Shown here: positions 24,917 to 36,988 of the stretch, piece after piece | Layout of the letters: each line of letters begins with the position of its first letter | Position numbering within the stretch: position 1 is the stretch's first letter | Source: Cupriavidus necator | GTDB taxonomy: Bacteria; Pseudomonadota; Gammaproteobacteria; Burkholderiales; Burkholderiaceae | DNA length: 64,000 nt | NCBI GenBank assembly: GCA_022041995.1 | Contig: CP074381.1 | Span: 4,073,957 to 4,137,956, forward strand | Reading direction: 5' to 3' | Translations under genes and position numbers: made by a program | Notes under the pieces: model-generated | Databases searched by the model: none | Told to the model about the DNA's origin: nothing | The model's input: only the letters and a program-made list of their open reading frames with translations

Positions 24917-26044
24917 ATGACGCTCCAGGCCACGCCCCTCAACGCCATCCACCGCGCCCTCGGCGCCCGCATGGTTGATTTCGGCGGCTGGGACATGCCG
25001 GTCAATTACGGCTCCCAGATCGAAGAACACAATGCTGTGCGCACCGACGCCGGCATGTTCGACGTGTCGCACATGTGCGTGGTCGACCTCACCGGCGCCA
25101 ATACCCGCAGCTTCCTGCGCGGCCTGCTGGCCAACAATGTCGACAAGCTGCAGACCCCGGGCAAGGCGCTCTACGCCTGCATGCTCGATGAGAAAGGCGG
25201 CGTGATCGACGACCTGATCGTCTACTTTTTTGCCGAGGACCGCTTCCGCCTGGTGGTCAATGCCAGCACCGCGCTGGGCGACATCGAATGGATCCGCGCG
25301 CGCAATGCCGCCACCGGCAGTGATGTGACCATCACGCCGCGCCGTGAAGATGTTGCGCCTGCTGGCGTGCAGCCTCTGGCCATCGTCGCCGTGCAGGGGC
25401 CCAACGCCCGCGCCAGGGTGTGGAGTACCTTCCCCTCGACCCAGCCTTCGGACACGCTCAAGCCCTTCAACGCCGCCGTGGTCCAGGACCCGGCCATCGG
25501 CGAGATCATGGTGGCCCGCACCGGCTACACCGGCGAAGACGGCTTCGAACTGGTGGTGCCGGCCGAGAACGTTGCCGCTGTCTGGGAAAAGCTGCATGCC
25601 GCCGGCGTGCGCCCGGCGGGCCTGGGCGCGCGCGACACCCTGCGCCTGGAAGCCGGCATGAACCTGTACGGCCAGGACATGGATATCAACACCTCGCCGC
25701 TGGATGCGGGCCTGGCCTGGACGGTGGACCTGCAAAGCGAGCGCGACTTCACCGGCAAGGCGGCGCTGGCCGCGGCCGGTTCGCGCCAGCAATTCCTCGG
25801 CCTGATCCTGCGCGACAAGGGCGGCGTCCTGCGCGCCCACCAGAAGGTGATCACCGCGGCCGGTGACGGTGAAATCACCAGCGGCACCTTCAGCCCGTCG
25901 CTGTCCCAGTCCATCGCCTTTGCCCGCCTGCCGAAGGGTGTCGCCGTGGGCGATACCGTGCAGGTGGAGATCCGCGACCGCAAACTCAACGCGACTGTGG
26001 TTAAACTGCCGTTTGTGCGTAATGGCAAGGCACTCGTGAGCTGA
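24917..26044 (+). CDS. gcvT: Glycine cleavage system T protein (aminomethyltransferase)
   Basis: Transfers the methylene group from aminomethyl-lipoyl GcvH to tetrahydrofolate, releasing ammonia. The 375-residue protein starts [20 protein letters not shown], continues [17 protein letters not shown], and has the family block [14 protein letters not shown] and the folate-site region [13 protein letters not shown] reject the open frame back to 24680 because it would overlap the riboswitch and terminator. First gene of gcvT-gcvH-gcvP, controlled by glycine. Confidence 0.97.
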   Translation: MTLQATPLNAIHRALGARMVDFGGWDMPVNYGSQIEEHNAVRTDAGMFDVSHMCVVDLTGANTRSFLRGLLANNVDKLQTPGKALYACMLDEKGGVIDDLIVYFFAEDRFRLVVNASTALGDIEWIRARNAATGSDVTITPRREDVAPAGVQPLAIVAVQGPNARARVWSTFPSTQPSDTLKPFNAAVVQDPAIGEIMVARTGYTGEDGFELVVPAENVAAVWEKLHAAGVRPAGLGARDTLRLEAGMNLYGQDMDINTSPLDAGLAWTVDLQSERDFTGKAALAAAGSRQQFLGLILRDKGGVLRAHQKVITAAGDGEITSGTFSPSLSQSIAFARLPKGVAVGDTVQVEIRDRKLNATVVKLPFVRNGKALVS

Positions 26045-26144
26045 GGCTCATACCAACGGTCGCCCTCGCCTGCCGGCGCTTTTCGCTACTTGCGCCGGGC
26101 AGGCATCACCCAACAAGAAACAGATCTGTATCCGGAGAACCTTC

Positions 26145-26525
26145 ATGAATTTCCCCGCTGACCTCAAATACACCGAGTCGCATGAGTGGGTACGCGTCGA
26201 AGCCGACGGCACGCTCACCATCGGCATCACCGACCACGCGCAGGATGCGCTGGGCGACATCGTCTTCCTGGAACTGCCCGAAGTGGGCAAGTCGGTCGGT
26301 GCCGGCGACGCGCTGGCGGTAGTGGAATCGGTGAAGGCCGCTTCCGACATCTACGCCCCGGTGGCCGGCGAAGTGATCGCGGTCAACGAGGCCGCCACGG
26401 CCGCCCCGGAGAGCGTCAACGCCGACGCCTTCGACGCGTGGCTGTTCAAGCTCAAGCCGGCCAACGGCGACGACGTCAACGGCCTGATGTCGGCCGACGC
26501 CTACAAGGCCAGCGTCGGCGCCTGA
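26145..26525 (+). CDS. gcvH: Glycine cleavage system H protein
   Basis: The lipoyl carrier that shuttles the aminomethyl group between GcvP, GcvT and the L protein. The 126-residue protein has the lipoylated Lys64 in [14 protein letters not shown] and the typical start [22 protein letters not shown] ribosome site precedes the start. It follows gcvT after 100 bases. Confidence 0.97.
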   Translation: MNFPADLKYTESHEWVRVEADGTLTIGITDHAQDALGDIVFLELPEVGKSVGAGDALAVVESVKAASDIYAPVAGEVIAVNEAATAAPESVNADAFDAWLFKLKPANGDDVNGLMSADAYKASVGA

Positions 26526-26652
26526 CGCCGGCGGCGCCGGTCCCTGCCGCTTGGCGGCGGACCGGCCACTGCAGACAGACGCGCGCCGTCCCGGCTGACC
26601 ACCGGCCGGCGCGCACCCCACGAGGTTCTTGCCAAGGAACGCCCCGCTTCCC

Positions 26653-29564
<2,912 letters not shown>

Positions 29565-29654
29565 GGCAGCGGCCCGGGCGGGCAGCCGGGCGCTGCACTA
29601 TGCTCAAACCAGACGGCGCCGCATGATGCGGGGCCGCTTCTGAGCGGAGGCTGC

Positions 29655-30191
29655 ATGTGGAACCTGAGCGCCCCCTGGTGGGAATTCGTGCTGCGCGCGC
29701 TGATCGTCTATGGCGCGGTGCTGATCCTGTTGCGGTTGTCGGGCAAGCGCCAGATCGGGCAGTTGACGCCGTTTGACCTGGTGCTGCTGCTGGTGATTTC
29801 CAATGCAGTGCAGAACGCCATGAATGGCGGCGACAACTCCGTCGGCGCCGGGCTGATCCTGGCGGTGACGCTGGTCGGCGCCAACGCGATGATGGGCATC
29901 CTGACCTGGCGCTTCCGCAAGCTGGAGCTGCTGGTCGAAGGACGCCCTCAGGTGCTGATCCACGACGGCAAGGTCTACCGGGACGTGATGCAGCAACAGC
30001 ACATCAGCTTTGAGGACCTGAACAAGGCCTTGCGCCACGCCGGCTGCGACAGCGTCCGGCAGGTCCATTTCGCCATCCTGGAGACGGACGGCACGGTCTC
30101 GGTCAAGCGGCGCGAGCACCCGCAGGGTGAAGCCCCCGCCCCCGCTGCGCCCACGATCTGGAGCCATCCCGGCATGGACGAGCCGGTCTGA
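29655..30191 (+). CDS. DUF421 / YetF-type membrane protein
   Basis: A 178-residue protein with three N-terminal transmembrane segments (FVLRALIVYGAVLILLRL, LTPFDLVLLLVISNAVQNAM, LILAVTLVGANAMMGIL) and the conserved GKRQIGQLTPFDLV. A cytoplasmic DUF421 domain follows (GRPQVLIHDGKVYRDVM). The biochemical role of the family is not established. It sits between gcvP and sdaA in the same orientation, ~90 bases after gcvP. Confidence 0.9.
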   Translation: MWNLSAPWWEFVLRALIVYGAVLILLRLSGKRQIGQLTPFDLVLLLVISNAVQNAMNGGDNSVGAGLILAVTLVGANAMMGILTWRFRKLELLVEGRPQVLIHDGKVYRDVMQQQHISFEDLNKALRHAGCDSVRQVHFAILETDGTVSVKRREHPQGEAPAPAAPTIWSHPGMDEPV

Positions 30192-30254
30192 TTCTTCATC
30201 CCCCATAAGACGGCCAGAGCCCTGCGCGGGCCATCGATATTCTGGAGACTTTCC

Positions 30255-31630
30255 GTGGCAGTCAGCGTCTTCGATCTGTTCAAGGTGGGCATCGGCCCGT
30301 CGAGCTCGCATACCGTGGGCCCGATGCGCGCGGCCCTGATGTTTGCGCAGGGGCTTGAGCGCGACGGCCTGCTGCCGCAGGTGGCAAGCGTGCGGGTCGA
30401 GCTGTACGGCTCGCTCGGCGCGACCGGCAAGGGCCACGGCACCGACAAGGGCGTGATCCTCGGCCTGATGGGCGAGGCCCCCGACACCATCGATCCCGAT
30501 TCCATCGACAAGCAACTGGCCACGCTGCGCGCCAGCCGCGAGCTGTCGCTGCTGGGCAAGCACATCGTGCGCTTCGTCGAGAAGGAACACATCGCCTTCT
30601 ACCGCCGCGAGGCCATGGCCGAGCACCCCAACGGCATGAAGTTCCATGCCTTCGATGCCGGCGGCGCCTCGCTGCGCGAGGCACGCTACCTGTCGGTCGG
30701 CGGCGGCTTCGTGGTCACTGCGGGGCACCCAATAGGCAGGTGCTCAACGCCGCGCAACAATTGCCGCACCCGTTCCGCAGCGGCAAGGACATGCTCGAGA
30801 TGGCCAGCGCCAGCGGCAAGAGCATCGCGCGGCTGATGATGGAAAACGAACTGACCTGGCGCAGCGAGGAAGACGTCACCAGCGGCCTGCTGCATATCTG
30901 GGATGTGATGCAGGCGTGCGTGGCGCGCGGCTGCCGCACCGATGGCGAGCTGCCGGGCCCGTTCAGGGTCAGGCGGCGCGCGCCGGAACTGTTCCGCAGC
31001 CTGACCGAGCGCGCCGAGCGCACGCTGTCGGACCCGCTCTCGGTGATGGACTGGGTCAACCTGTATGCCATCGCAGTCAACGAGGAAAACGCCGCCGGCG
31101 GGCGCGTGCTCACGGCGCCTACCAACGGCGCGGCCGGCATCATCCCCGCGGTGCTGCACTACTACGACCGCTTCGTGCCGGGCGCCAACCAGCAAGGCGT
31201 GGTCGACTTCCTGCTGACCGCGGGTGCGATCGGGCTGCTGTACAAGCTCAATGCGTCGATCTCCGGCGCCGAGGTCGGCTGCCAGGGCGAAGTCGGCGTA
31301 GCCTGCTCGATGGCCGCCGGCGCGCTGGCGGCGGTGCAGGGCGGCAGCCCGGCGCAGGTCGAGAACGCTGCCGAGATCGGCATGGAGCACAATCTCGGCC
31401 TTACCTGCGACCCCGTAGGCGGGCTGGTGCAGATCCCGTGCATCGAGCGCAACGCGATGGCCTCGGTCAAGGCAGTCAATGCGGCACGCATGGCGCTGCG
31501 TGGCGACGGCACCCACTATGTCTCGCTCGATTCGGTAATCAAGACCATGCGCGAGACCGGGGCCGACATGAAGACGAAATACAAGGAGACAGCGCGGGGT
31601 GGGTTGGCGGTGAATATCGTGGAGTGCTGA
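30255..31630 (+). CDS. sdaA: L-serine ammonia-lyase (iron-sulfur type); one-base frameshift
   Basis: Deaminates L-serine to pyruvate with a [4Fe-4S] cluster. A GTG start at 30255 has GGAG upstream. The beta-like domain is residues ~1-155 ([20 protein letters not shown]). The frame breaks near 30722, where one base missing in GCGGGGCACCC diverts GGFVVTAG; the other frame resumes [20 protein letters not shown] and gives the alpha domain with cluster cysteines in [24 protein letters not shown] and the C-terminus NIVEC. Restored length is 459 residues, normal. Placed after gcvTHP, it would drain serine made from glycine. Confidence 0.93.
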
Positions 31631-31702
31631 CAACCTGCTGCCCGGCGGCATGGCGCGGCGTATCATGGCGGCGTTCCCCGATCGCAAAAGAAGAGGACAG
31701 CG

Positions 31703-32439
31703 ATGCAGACCTTCCACCAGTTGTTCGACGAAACCTCGTCCACCTTCACCTACCTGCTGATCGACGCCGCCACGGGGACGCGCTGCTGATCGACCCGGTC
31801 GACCACCAACTCGAACGCGACATGGCGCTGCTGCAAGACACCGGCGCGCACCTCGCGTGGGTCATCGAGACCCACGCCCACGCCGACCACATCACCTCGG
31901 CCGGCCACCTCGCGCTGCAGACCGGCGCGCACACGGCAGCCCCGTCCGGCTGCGATATCAAGCCCGCCCAGAAGCAGCTGATCGACGGCGATACTGTCGC
32001 CTTCGGCAAGCAGGTGCTGCGCGCCATCCATACGCCGGGGCACACCGCCGGCAGCATGAGCTACCTGTGGGAAGAGCCCACGCCCGACGGCGTCGTGCGC
32101 CGCATCTTCACCGGTGATGCCTTGCTGATCGACGGCTGCGGCCGCACCGACTTCCAGTCGGGCGACGCCGGCACGCTCTACGACAGCCTGACCAGAAAGC
32201 TCTTTGCGCTGCCCGATGACACGCAGGTCTACCCGGCCCACGACTACAAGGGCCGTACCTCGTCCACCATCGGCCAGGAGCGCGCCCACAACAGCCGCGT
32301 CGCCGGCCGCACGCGCGAAGAGTTCATCGAGATGATGCGCAACCTGAACCTGCCGCGCCCGAAGCTGATCGATGTCGCCGTGCCGGCCAACCAGCGCCTG
32401 GGCCTGCGCGACGGCGAAAGCGTGCCGCACGGCGCCTGA
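31703..32439 (+). CDS. Metallo-beta-lactamase-fold hydrolase, ETHE1/persulfide-dioxygenase-like; one-base frameshift
   Basis: Starts MQTFHQLFDETSSTFTYLLI at 31703; one C is missing near 31776 (GCCACGGGGACG), after which the frame resumes ALLIDPVDHQLERDMALLQD. Metal-binding motifs THAHADH, HTPGHTAGS and FTGDALLIDGCGRTDFQ match ETHE1-type enzymes, which oxidise glutathione persulfide to sulfite with mononuclear iron. About 246 residues when restored. A glyoxalase II-like role is less likely, since GRTDFQ is characteristic of the persulfide group. It is followed by OsmC 27 bases later. Confidence 0.85.
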
Positions 32440-32466
32440 GGTTTTCCCAACGTTAGGAGTTCTTGC

Positions 32467-32940
32467 ATGTCCACATACACCGCAGAGGTCCTGTGGCAAC
32501 GCGACGGGCAGGATTTCGCCGGCAACCGCTACAGCCGCAGGCATGTGCTGCGCTTTGACGGCGGCGCGGAAGTACCGGGATCGTCGTCGCCCCAAGTGGT
32601 GCCATTGCCGATGTCGGATGCGAGCGCGGTCGATCCCGAGGAGATGTTCATCGCCTCGCTGTCCAGCTGCCACATGCTGTGGTTCCTGTCGCTGGCGGCG
32701 AAGCAACGCTTCGTTGTCGACCGCTACCTCGATGCGGCCACGGGTGTGATGGCAAGAAACGCGGACGGGCAGATGGCGATGACCTTGGTGACGCTGCGGC
32801 CGCAGGTGACGTTTGGCGGCGAGCGGGAGCCCTCGCGCGAAGCGCTCGATGCCCTGCACCACGCCGCGCATGACGCCTGCTTTATCGCCAACTCGGTCAG
32901 GACCGAGGTGCGCTGCGAACCGGTGTTCGCCGGCGCCTGA
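32467..32940 (+). CDS. OsmC family protein
   Basis: A 157-residue OsmC/Ohr-fold protein, a class that reduces organic hydroperoxides with a pair of cysteines. The two expected cysteines are in SLSSCHMLWFLSLA and in HDACFIANS. The N-terminus STYTAEVLWQRDGQDFAGNR is typical of the YhfA-like OsmC branch. A TTAGGAG ribosome site lies upstream. Its closeness to the persulfide-dioxygenase-like gene may reflect shared handling of thiol oxidants. Confidence 0.9.
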   Translation: MSTYTAEVLWQRDGQDFAGNRYSRRHVLRFDGGAEVPGSSSPQVVPLPMSDASAVDPEEMFIASLSSCHMLWFLSLAAKQRFVVDRYLDAATGVMARNADGQMAMTLVTLRPQVTFGGEREPSREALDALHHAAHDACFIANSVRTEVRCEPVFAGA

Positions 32941-32950
32941 GCGCGTTGCC

Positions 32951-33814
32951 ATGCCTGCCATCGTCCCGGCACCGGCGCCAGCGCATCTGGTGTCGCCGCG
33001 AACTCAATCGGTTCGCCGCAGGGTGCTGCGCTGGCTCGGTGCGGGACTAGTCCTGCTTGGCGGAATCAGCATGCTGCAGGATCACTTCCTCTACTTCCCG
33101 GATAAGGCGTCGGTCGATGACATGGTCTCGCCCGGGCTGCGCGCCTGGCCGGGGCCGCAGGACTTTCGCGGACTGGTCGCCGAGCCGGCCGGGCCGGCGC
33201 GCGCCACCGCCATGGTCTTTCACGGCAACGCGGGGCACGCCGGGCATCGCGACTACTACGCCAGCGCGCTGACGAAGCTGGGCATTCGCGTGATCCTGGC
33301 CGAGTACCCCGCCTACGGCCCGCGCACCGGCGCGCTGGGTGAGCGCAGCTTCGTGGCAGACGCAGAACAATCCATTGCGCTGGCCCGGCGCCAGTTCGGC
33401 GGCCCGCTGCTGCTGATCGGCGAGTCGCTGGGCGCGGGCGTGGCCGCAGCGGCCGCGGCGCGCCAGCGAGAGCGCGTCGCCGGCGTGCTGCTGATCACGC
33501 CGTGGGACAAGCTTGCGCATCTTGCCTCGCATCACTATCCCTGGCTGCCGGCCGGCTGGGTGCTGCGCGACCGCTACGACAGCGCGGCCAACCTGGAAGG
33601 CTTCGGCCGCCCGGTGATGGTCGCGGTCGCCGAACGCGACACCATCGTACCGGCACGCTTCGGCCAGGCGCTCTATGCGTCGCTGGGCGAACCCCGGCGG
33701 CTGGCGGTGATCGACGGCGCCGGGCATAACGACTGGACCGGGCATGTCGATACGGCCTGGTGGCAGGAAGCGGTCGCGTTCCTGCTGTCCCCGCCACCCA
33801 CCACAAACAAATAA
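32951..33814 (+). CDS. Alpha/beta hydrolase, membrane-anchored
   Basis: A 287-residue protein with an N-terminal hydrophobic segment (VLRWLGAGLVLLGGISML) and an alpha/beta hydrolase domain: oxyanion region VFHGNAGHAGHR, nucleophile GESLGAG, acid VAVAERDTIVP and catalytic His GAGHNDWTGH. It belongs to the BEM46/YfhR-like group; substrate unknown. I start at 32951, 10 bases after osmC; the frame open to 32813 overlaps osmC. Confidence 0.85.
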   Translation: MPAIVPAPAPAHLVSPRTQSVRRRVLRWLGAGLVLLGGISMLQDHFLYFPDKASVDDMVSPGLRAWPGPQDFRGLVAEPAGPARATAMVFHGNAGHAGHRDYYASALTKLGIRVILAEYPAYGPRTGALGERSFVADAEQSIALARRQFGGPLLLIGESLGAGVAAAAAARQRERVAGVLLITPWDKLAHLASHHYPWLPAGWVLRDRYDSAANLEGFGRPVMVAVAERDTIVPARFGQALYASLGEPRRLAVIDGAGHNDWTGHVDTAWWQEAVAFLLSPPPTTNK

Positions 33815-33837
33815 CATCAGGCCGTCAAAACGCTGAT

Positions 33838-33866
33838 TTGACTTACCCCTGCGGGCCGCAAATACT
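33838..33866 (+). promoter_or_regulatory. Probable sigma-70 promoter
   Basis: TTGACT (33838-33843) and AATACT (33861-33866) are 17 bases apart, about 87 bases before the gene at 33953. Confidence 0.5.
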
Positions 33867-33952
33867 GGCTTTCACAGAACGGCTCGCCACTTGCGCACCG
33901 GTCGGTGCGTCCAGCGTCGCGTAGCCGACACCACCCGTGGGGGAACATCATC

Positions 33953-34456
33953 ATGAAGCAATGCCAGGATCGCAAGCTGTGCCGTGGCCTCGGCGTACTG
34001 GCCGCGGCCGTCGCGCTAACGCCGGCGCTATTCCCGGCCCACGCCATGGCGCAGAACAAGCCGATGGCCTATCCGGCCAAGGGCCAGAGCCAGCAACAGC
34101 AGGCCAGCGACGACGGCGCGTGCTACAGCTGGGCCAAGCAGCAGACCGGCGTGGATCCGGCACAGGCCGCCAACGCCCCGCCGCCGGCCCAGGCGCAGAG
34201 CGGCCAGCGGGTGCGGGGTGCGGCGGGCGGCGCCGCGACGGGTGCCGTGGTGGGCGCGATGGCAGGCGATGCCGGCAAGGGTGCGGCGGTCGGCGCTGCA
34301 GCGGGTACGGTGGGAGGCGGCGTAGCGCACCGCCAGTCGCGCCGCCAGGCGAACGCGGCCAACCAGCAGGCGGCGGCCAATACCAGCCAGGCGATGGGCT
34401 CGTACTACCAGGCCTGGGGCGCCTGCATGCAGGGGCGCGGCTACAGCGTCAAATAA
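33953..34456 (+). CDS. Exported glycine-zipper protein
   Basis: A 167-residue protein with a signal peptide (LGVLAAAVALTPALFPAHAMA), a Gln-rich segment, and a Gly/Ala repeat (GAAGGAATGAVVGAMAGDAG) typical of glycine-zipper proteins of the envelope. Two pairs of Cys/Trp-containing motifs (GACYSWAKQQTG, WGACMQGRGY) flank it. The start has GGGGGAA upstream. The function of such proteins is mostly unknown; a structural or stress role in the outer membrane is likely. Confidence 0.8.
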   Translation: MKQCQDRKLCRGLGVLAAAVALTPALFPAHAMAQNKPMAYPAKGQSQQQQASDDGACYSWAKQQTGVDPAQAANAPPPAQAQSGQRVRGAAGGAATGAVVGAMAGDAGKGAAVGAAAGTVGGGVAHRQSRRQANAANQQAAANTSQAMGSYYQAWGACMQGRGYSVK

Positions 34457-34480
34457 GACAGAGGGCAGCTCGCCGCCGGC

Positions 34481-35596
34481 TCAGGAAGCCCACCGGTCAC
34501 ACGCCTTGCGCACCGTTTCACGCTGGCTGCGCGCATCGGCATCGACCTGGCGCAGCCACTCGGCATCGCCGTCGCGGCGCTCGGCCAGCGCGCGGATATT
34601 GGCCAGCGCCTCCAGCGAGCCGAGTGCCTCGGCGTGTGGCACCAGCGCGTCGCAGATCGACAGGATATGGTCGGCGATCGGCATGCGCGTCAGTTCGTTG
34701 GGATGCACGTACTCCCCCTCCAGCCCGAAACGGCAGGCCTGGAAGCGGTTGAAGGTGTACACCAGGTAATCGTCTTCCTGCGGCATGAAGGGGCGCGACA
34801 GCAACAGGTAGCGCGCCAGCATCTGGATATAGGCGGCGATATCGCAGGCGCGCTGCACCGTCAGCGGCGTGTCCATGACGCGGACCTCGATGGTGCCGAA
34901 CTCCGGCTTGGGCCGGATATCCCAGTAGAAGTCCTTCATGCTCTCGATCACGCCGGTATTGCGCATCTTCTCGAAATACGCGGTGAAGGCGTCCCACGTC
35001 AGCAGGAACGGCGCACGCCCGCTCATCGGGAAGGCCGCGACCGAGTTCAGCCGCGCCGAGGCAAAGCCGGTATCCACGCCCTGCACATAGGGCGAGGATG
35101 CCGCCAACGCGACAAAGTGCGGCACATAGCGGCCGATGGCATGCAGCAGGAACAGCGATTCGTCGGCGCTGGGGCAGCCGATGTGCACGTGCTGGCCGAA
35201 CACCGTGAACTGCTTGGCCAGGTAGCCGTACAGCTCCGAGATGTACTGGTAACGCGGTGAATCCGAGATGGTACGGTCAGCCCATTGCTGGAACGGGTGG
35301 GTGCCGCCGCCGGCAATGCCCAGGTTCAGCGGGCGCGACGCCGCCACCATCAGGTCGCGCATCACGGTCAGTTCTTCCAGCGCCTGCTGGTAGCTGTGGC
35401 AGATCCCCGTGCTGATCTCGATCATCGACGGGCTGATCTCCGGCTTGATATCGCCGGCATGTTCGGCGCCCTTGAGCGCGCGCAGCAGGTCGGGCGCGAA
35501 TGGCGCCAGGTCATAGTCATGCCGGTTGACCAGCTGCAGCTCCAGCTCCACGCCAAAGGTCAGTGCCTCTGAGTGCTTGAACGGTTCGAGCGACAT
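34481..35596 (-). CDS. Carboxylate-amine ligase of the YbdK / glutamate-cysteine ligase 2 family
   Basis: A 371-residue member of the GCS2 family, with ATP-dependent formation of a gamma-glutamyl-type amide as the class reaction. Family features are [12 protein letters not shown] at the N-terminus, [40 protein letters not shown] and [12 protein letters not shown]. coli YbdK has weak glutamate-cysteine ligase activity; the physiological substrate here is unknown. Its ATG overlaps the antiporter stop (TAATG), so translation is probably coupled. Confidence 0.9.
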   Translation of the reverse strand: MSLEPFKHSEALTFGVELELQLVNRHDYDLAPFAPDLLRALKGAEHAGDIKPEISPSMIEISTGICHSYQQALEELTVMRDLMVAASRPLNLGIAGGGTHPFQQWADRTISDSPRYQYISELYGYLAKQFTVFGQHVHIGCPSADESLFLLHAIGRYVPHFVALAASSPYVQGVDTGFASARLNSVAAFPMSGRAPFLLTWDAFTAYFEKMRNTGVIESMKDFYWDIRPKPEFGTIEVRVMDTPLTVQRACDIAAYIQMLARYLLLSRPFMPQEDDYLVYTFNRFQACRFGLEGEYVHPNELTRMPIADHILSICDALVPHAEALGSLEALANIRALAERRDGDAEWLRQVDADARSQRETVRKACDRWAS

Positions 35597-36822
35597 TAGC
35601 GCCCTCCTCCATTGGCTCGCTGGTCAACGCGGACTTCGCCCGCGTAGCGCAGCGCCCAGGCCGCGATCACCGGCCCGAAAAGTTGTTCGATCGCCAGCGC
35701 GCACAGGATGATGGCGGCCAGCGGCTGGCCGGTTCCCGGGTAGAGGCGCGCGACGTCGTGCATCAGCAAGTAGGCCAGGCCCGACATCGGCGCCAGCGCC
35801 AGCCCCAGCGCCATGCACTGGCGCAGGCTCAGGCCCGAGAACGAGCCCAGCGACACCACCCCGGCCAGCTTGGCGGCATGGCGCAGCAGCACCAGCACGA
35901 TGGCGTAGACACCACCCACGGCCCAGTCCTGCGCCGTCAGCGGCAGGCCCAGTGACACCACCATCACGATGATCAGCAGGCTGCCCGCGCTGCCGAAGTG
36001 CGGCGGCCACACATGTGGCTGGTTGTCCTGGTGCTTGAACACCACGCCGGCCAGCATCAGCGTCAGCGGCATCGACAATTTTAGTACCCGGGTCAGCGCC
36101 AGCGTGAACAGCACCAGGCCCACCAGCACCAGGAAGCTGTAGTGGTCGTCGGCCGACATGCGGTCATAGATGGCATGGCCGAGCTTGCCCACCACCCACG
36201 CCAGCAGGCAGGAGCCCACCAGCAGATACAACGGGTGCAGCAGCGCGGCGCCCAGGTTGCCGTATTCCGAGTGTAGCCAGCCGGTGGCCACCTGCACGAT
36301 CGTCGCGGCGTAGATGCTGTTGAGGGCTGCCATCGCCAGCAGGCGTTCGGTGACCTGTCCTTCGGCGCGCAGTTCGTTCTTGAGCTGCAGCACGATGGTC
36401 GGCGAGGTGCTGACCGCAATGCCGCCGGCCAGGATCGCCACGCCGGGCGAGGCCCCGATCCACTGCAGCACCGCCGCTACCAGGCCCCAGGTCAGCAAGC
36501 TTTCAAAGGCGCTGGTCAGCAGCAGCCAGGGATTGGCGCGCAGCCAGGTCAGCGAGAGGCGATGCCCGAGTTCGAACAAGGCCAGCGCCAGCGCCATATC
36601 GATCAGGATACGGGTCTGGTTGATCATGTTCTCGTCGACGATGCCGCGCCCCAGCATGCCGGCGCAAAGCCCCGCCGCGGCATACCCGACGATGCGCGGG
36701 CAGCGCAGCCAGCGCCGGCTCAGCTCACCGGCCAGGCCGGCGCCGACCAGCGCCAGCCCGACCCAGAACAGGCCGCCGGGCGCGAGCGGGAGGCTTGGAA
36801 AAAGTTGGCTCAGTCCATTCAT
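35596..36822 (-). CDS. Cation:proton antiporter (CPA2 family)
   Basis: A 408-residue integral membrane protein with about 12 hydrophobic segments, in the sodium/hydrogen exchanger family ([51 protein letters not shown]). It should exchange Na+ or K+ for protons. There is no C-terminal TrkA-N domain. I start at 36822 (MNGLSQLF); the 20 extra codons upstream look non-native. It is co-transcribed with the YbdK-type gene. Confidence 0.87.
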   Translation of the reverse strand: MNGLSQLFPSLPLAPGGLFWVGLALVGAGLAGELSRRWLRCPRIVGYAAAGLCAGMLGRGIVDENMINQTRILIDMALALALFELGHRLSLTWLRANPWLLLTSAFESLLTWGLVAAVLQWIGASPGVAILAGGIAVSTSPTIVLQLKNELRAEGQVTERLLAMAALNSIYAATIVQVATGWLHSEYGNLGAALLHPLYLLVGSCLLAWVVGKLGHAIYDRMSADDHYSFLVLVGLVLFTLALTRVLKLSMPLTLMLAGVVFKHQDNQPHVWPPHFGSAGSLLIIVMVVSLGLPLTAQDWAVGGVYAIVLVLLRHAAKLAGVVSLGSFSGLSLRQCMALGLALAPMSGLAYLLMHDVARLYPGTGQPLAAIILCALAIEQLFGPVIAAWALRYAGEVRVDQRANGGGR

Positions 36823-36910
36823 GGCGACATGGTAATGTAAGCACTTCACAATCCATGTCAGTGATTGTCCGACACCGCACAAAACACGCGCGCAACTTCT
36901 GTCATCTGCA

Positions 36911-36946
36911 TGTAAAAAACGCCATCTCCAGATGGCGTTTTTTACA
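36911..36946. terminator. Bidirectional rho-independent terminator
   Basis: A near-perfect 17-bp hairpin: TGTAAAAAACGCCATCT, CC, AGATGGCGTTTTTTACA. It lies between two minus-strand genes and ends the TPR gene. Confidence 0.9.
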
Positions 36947-36988
36947 TCCCTTACACAATCAGATCGTTCGCGGGTCCGGAGCGACGTT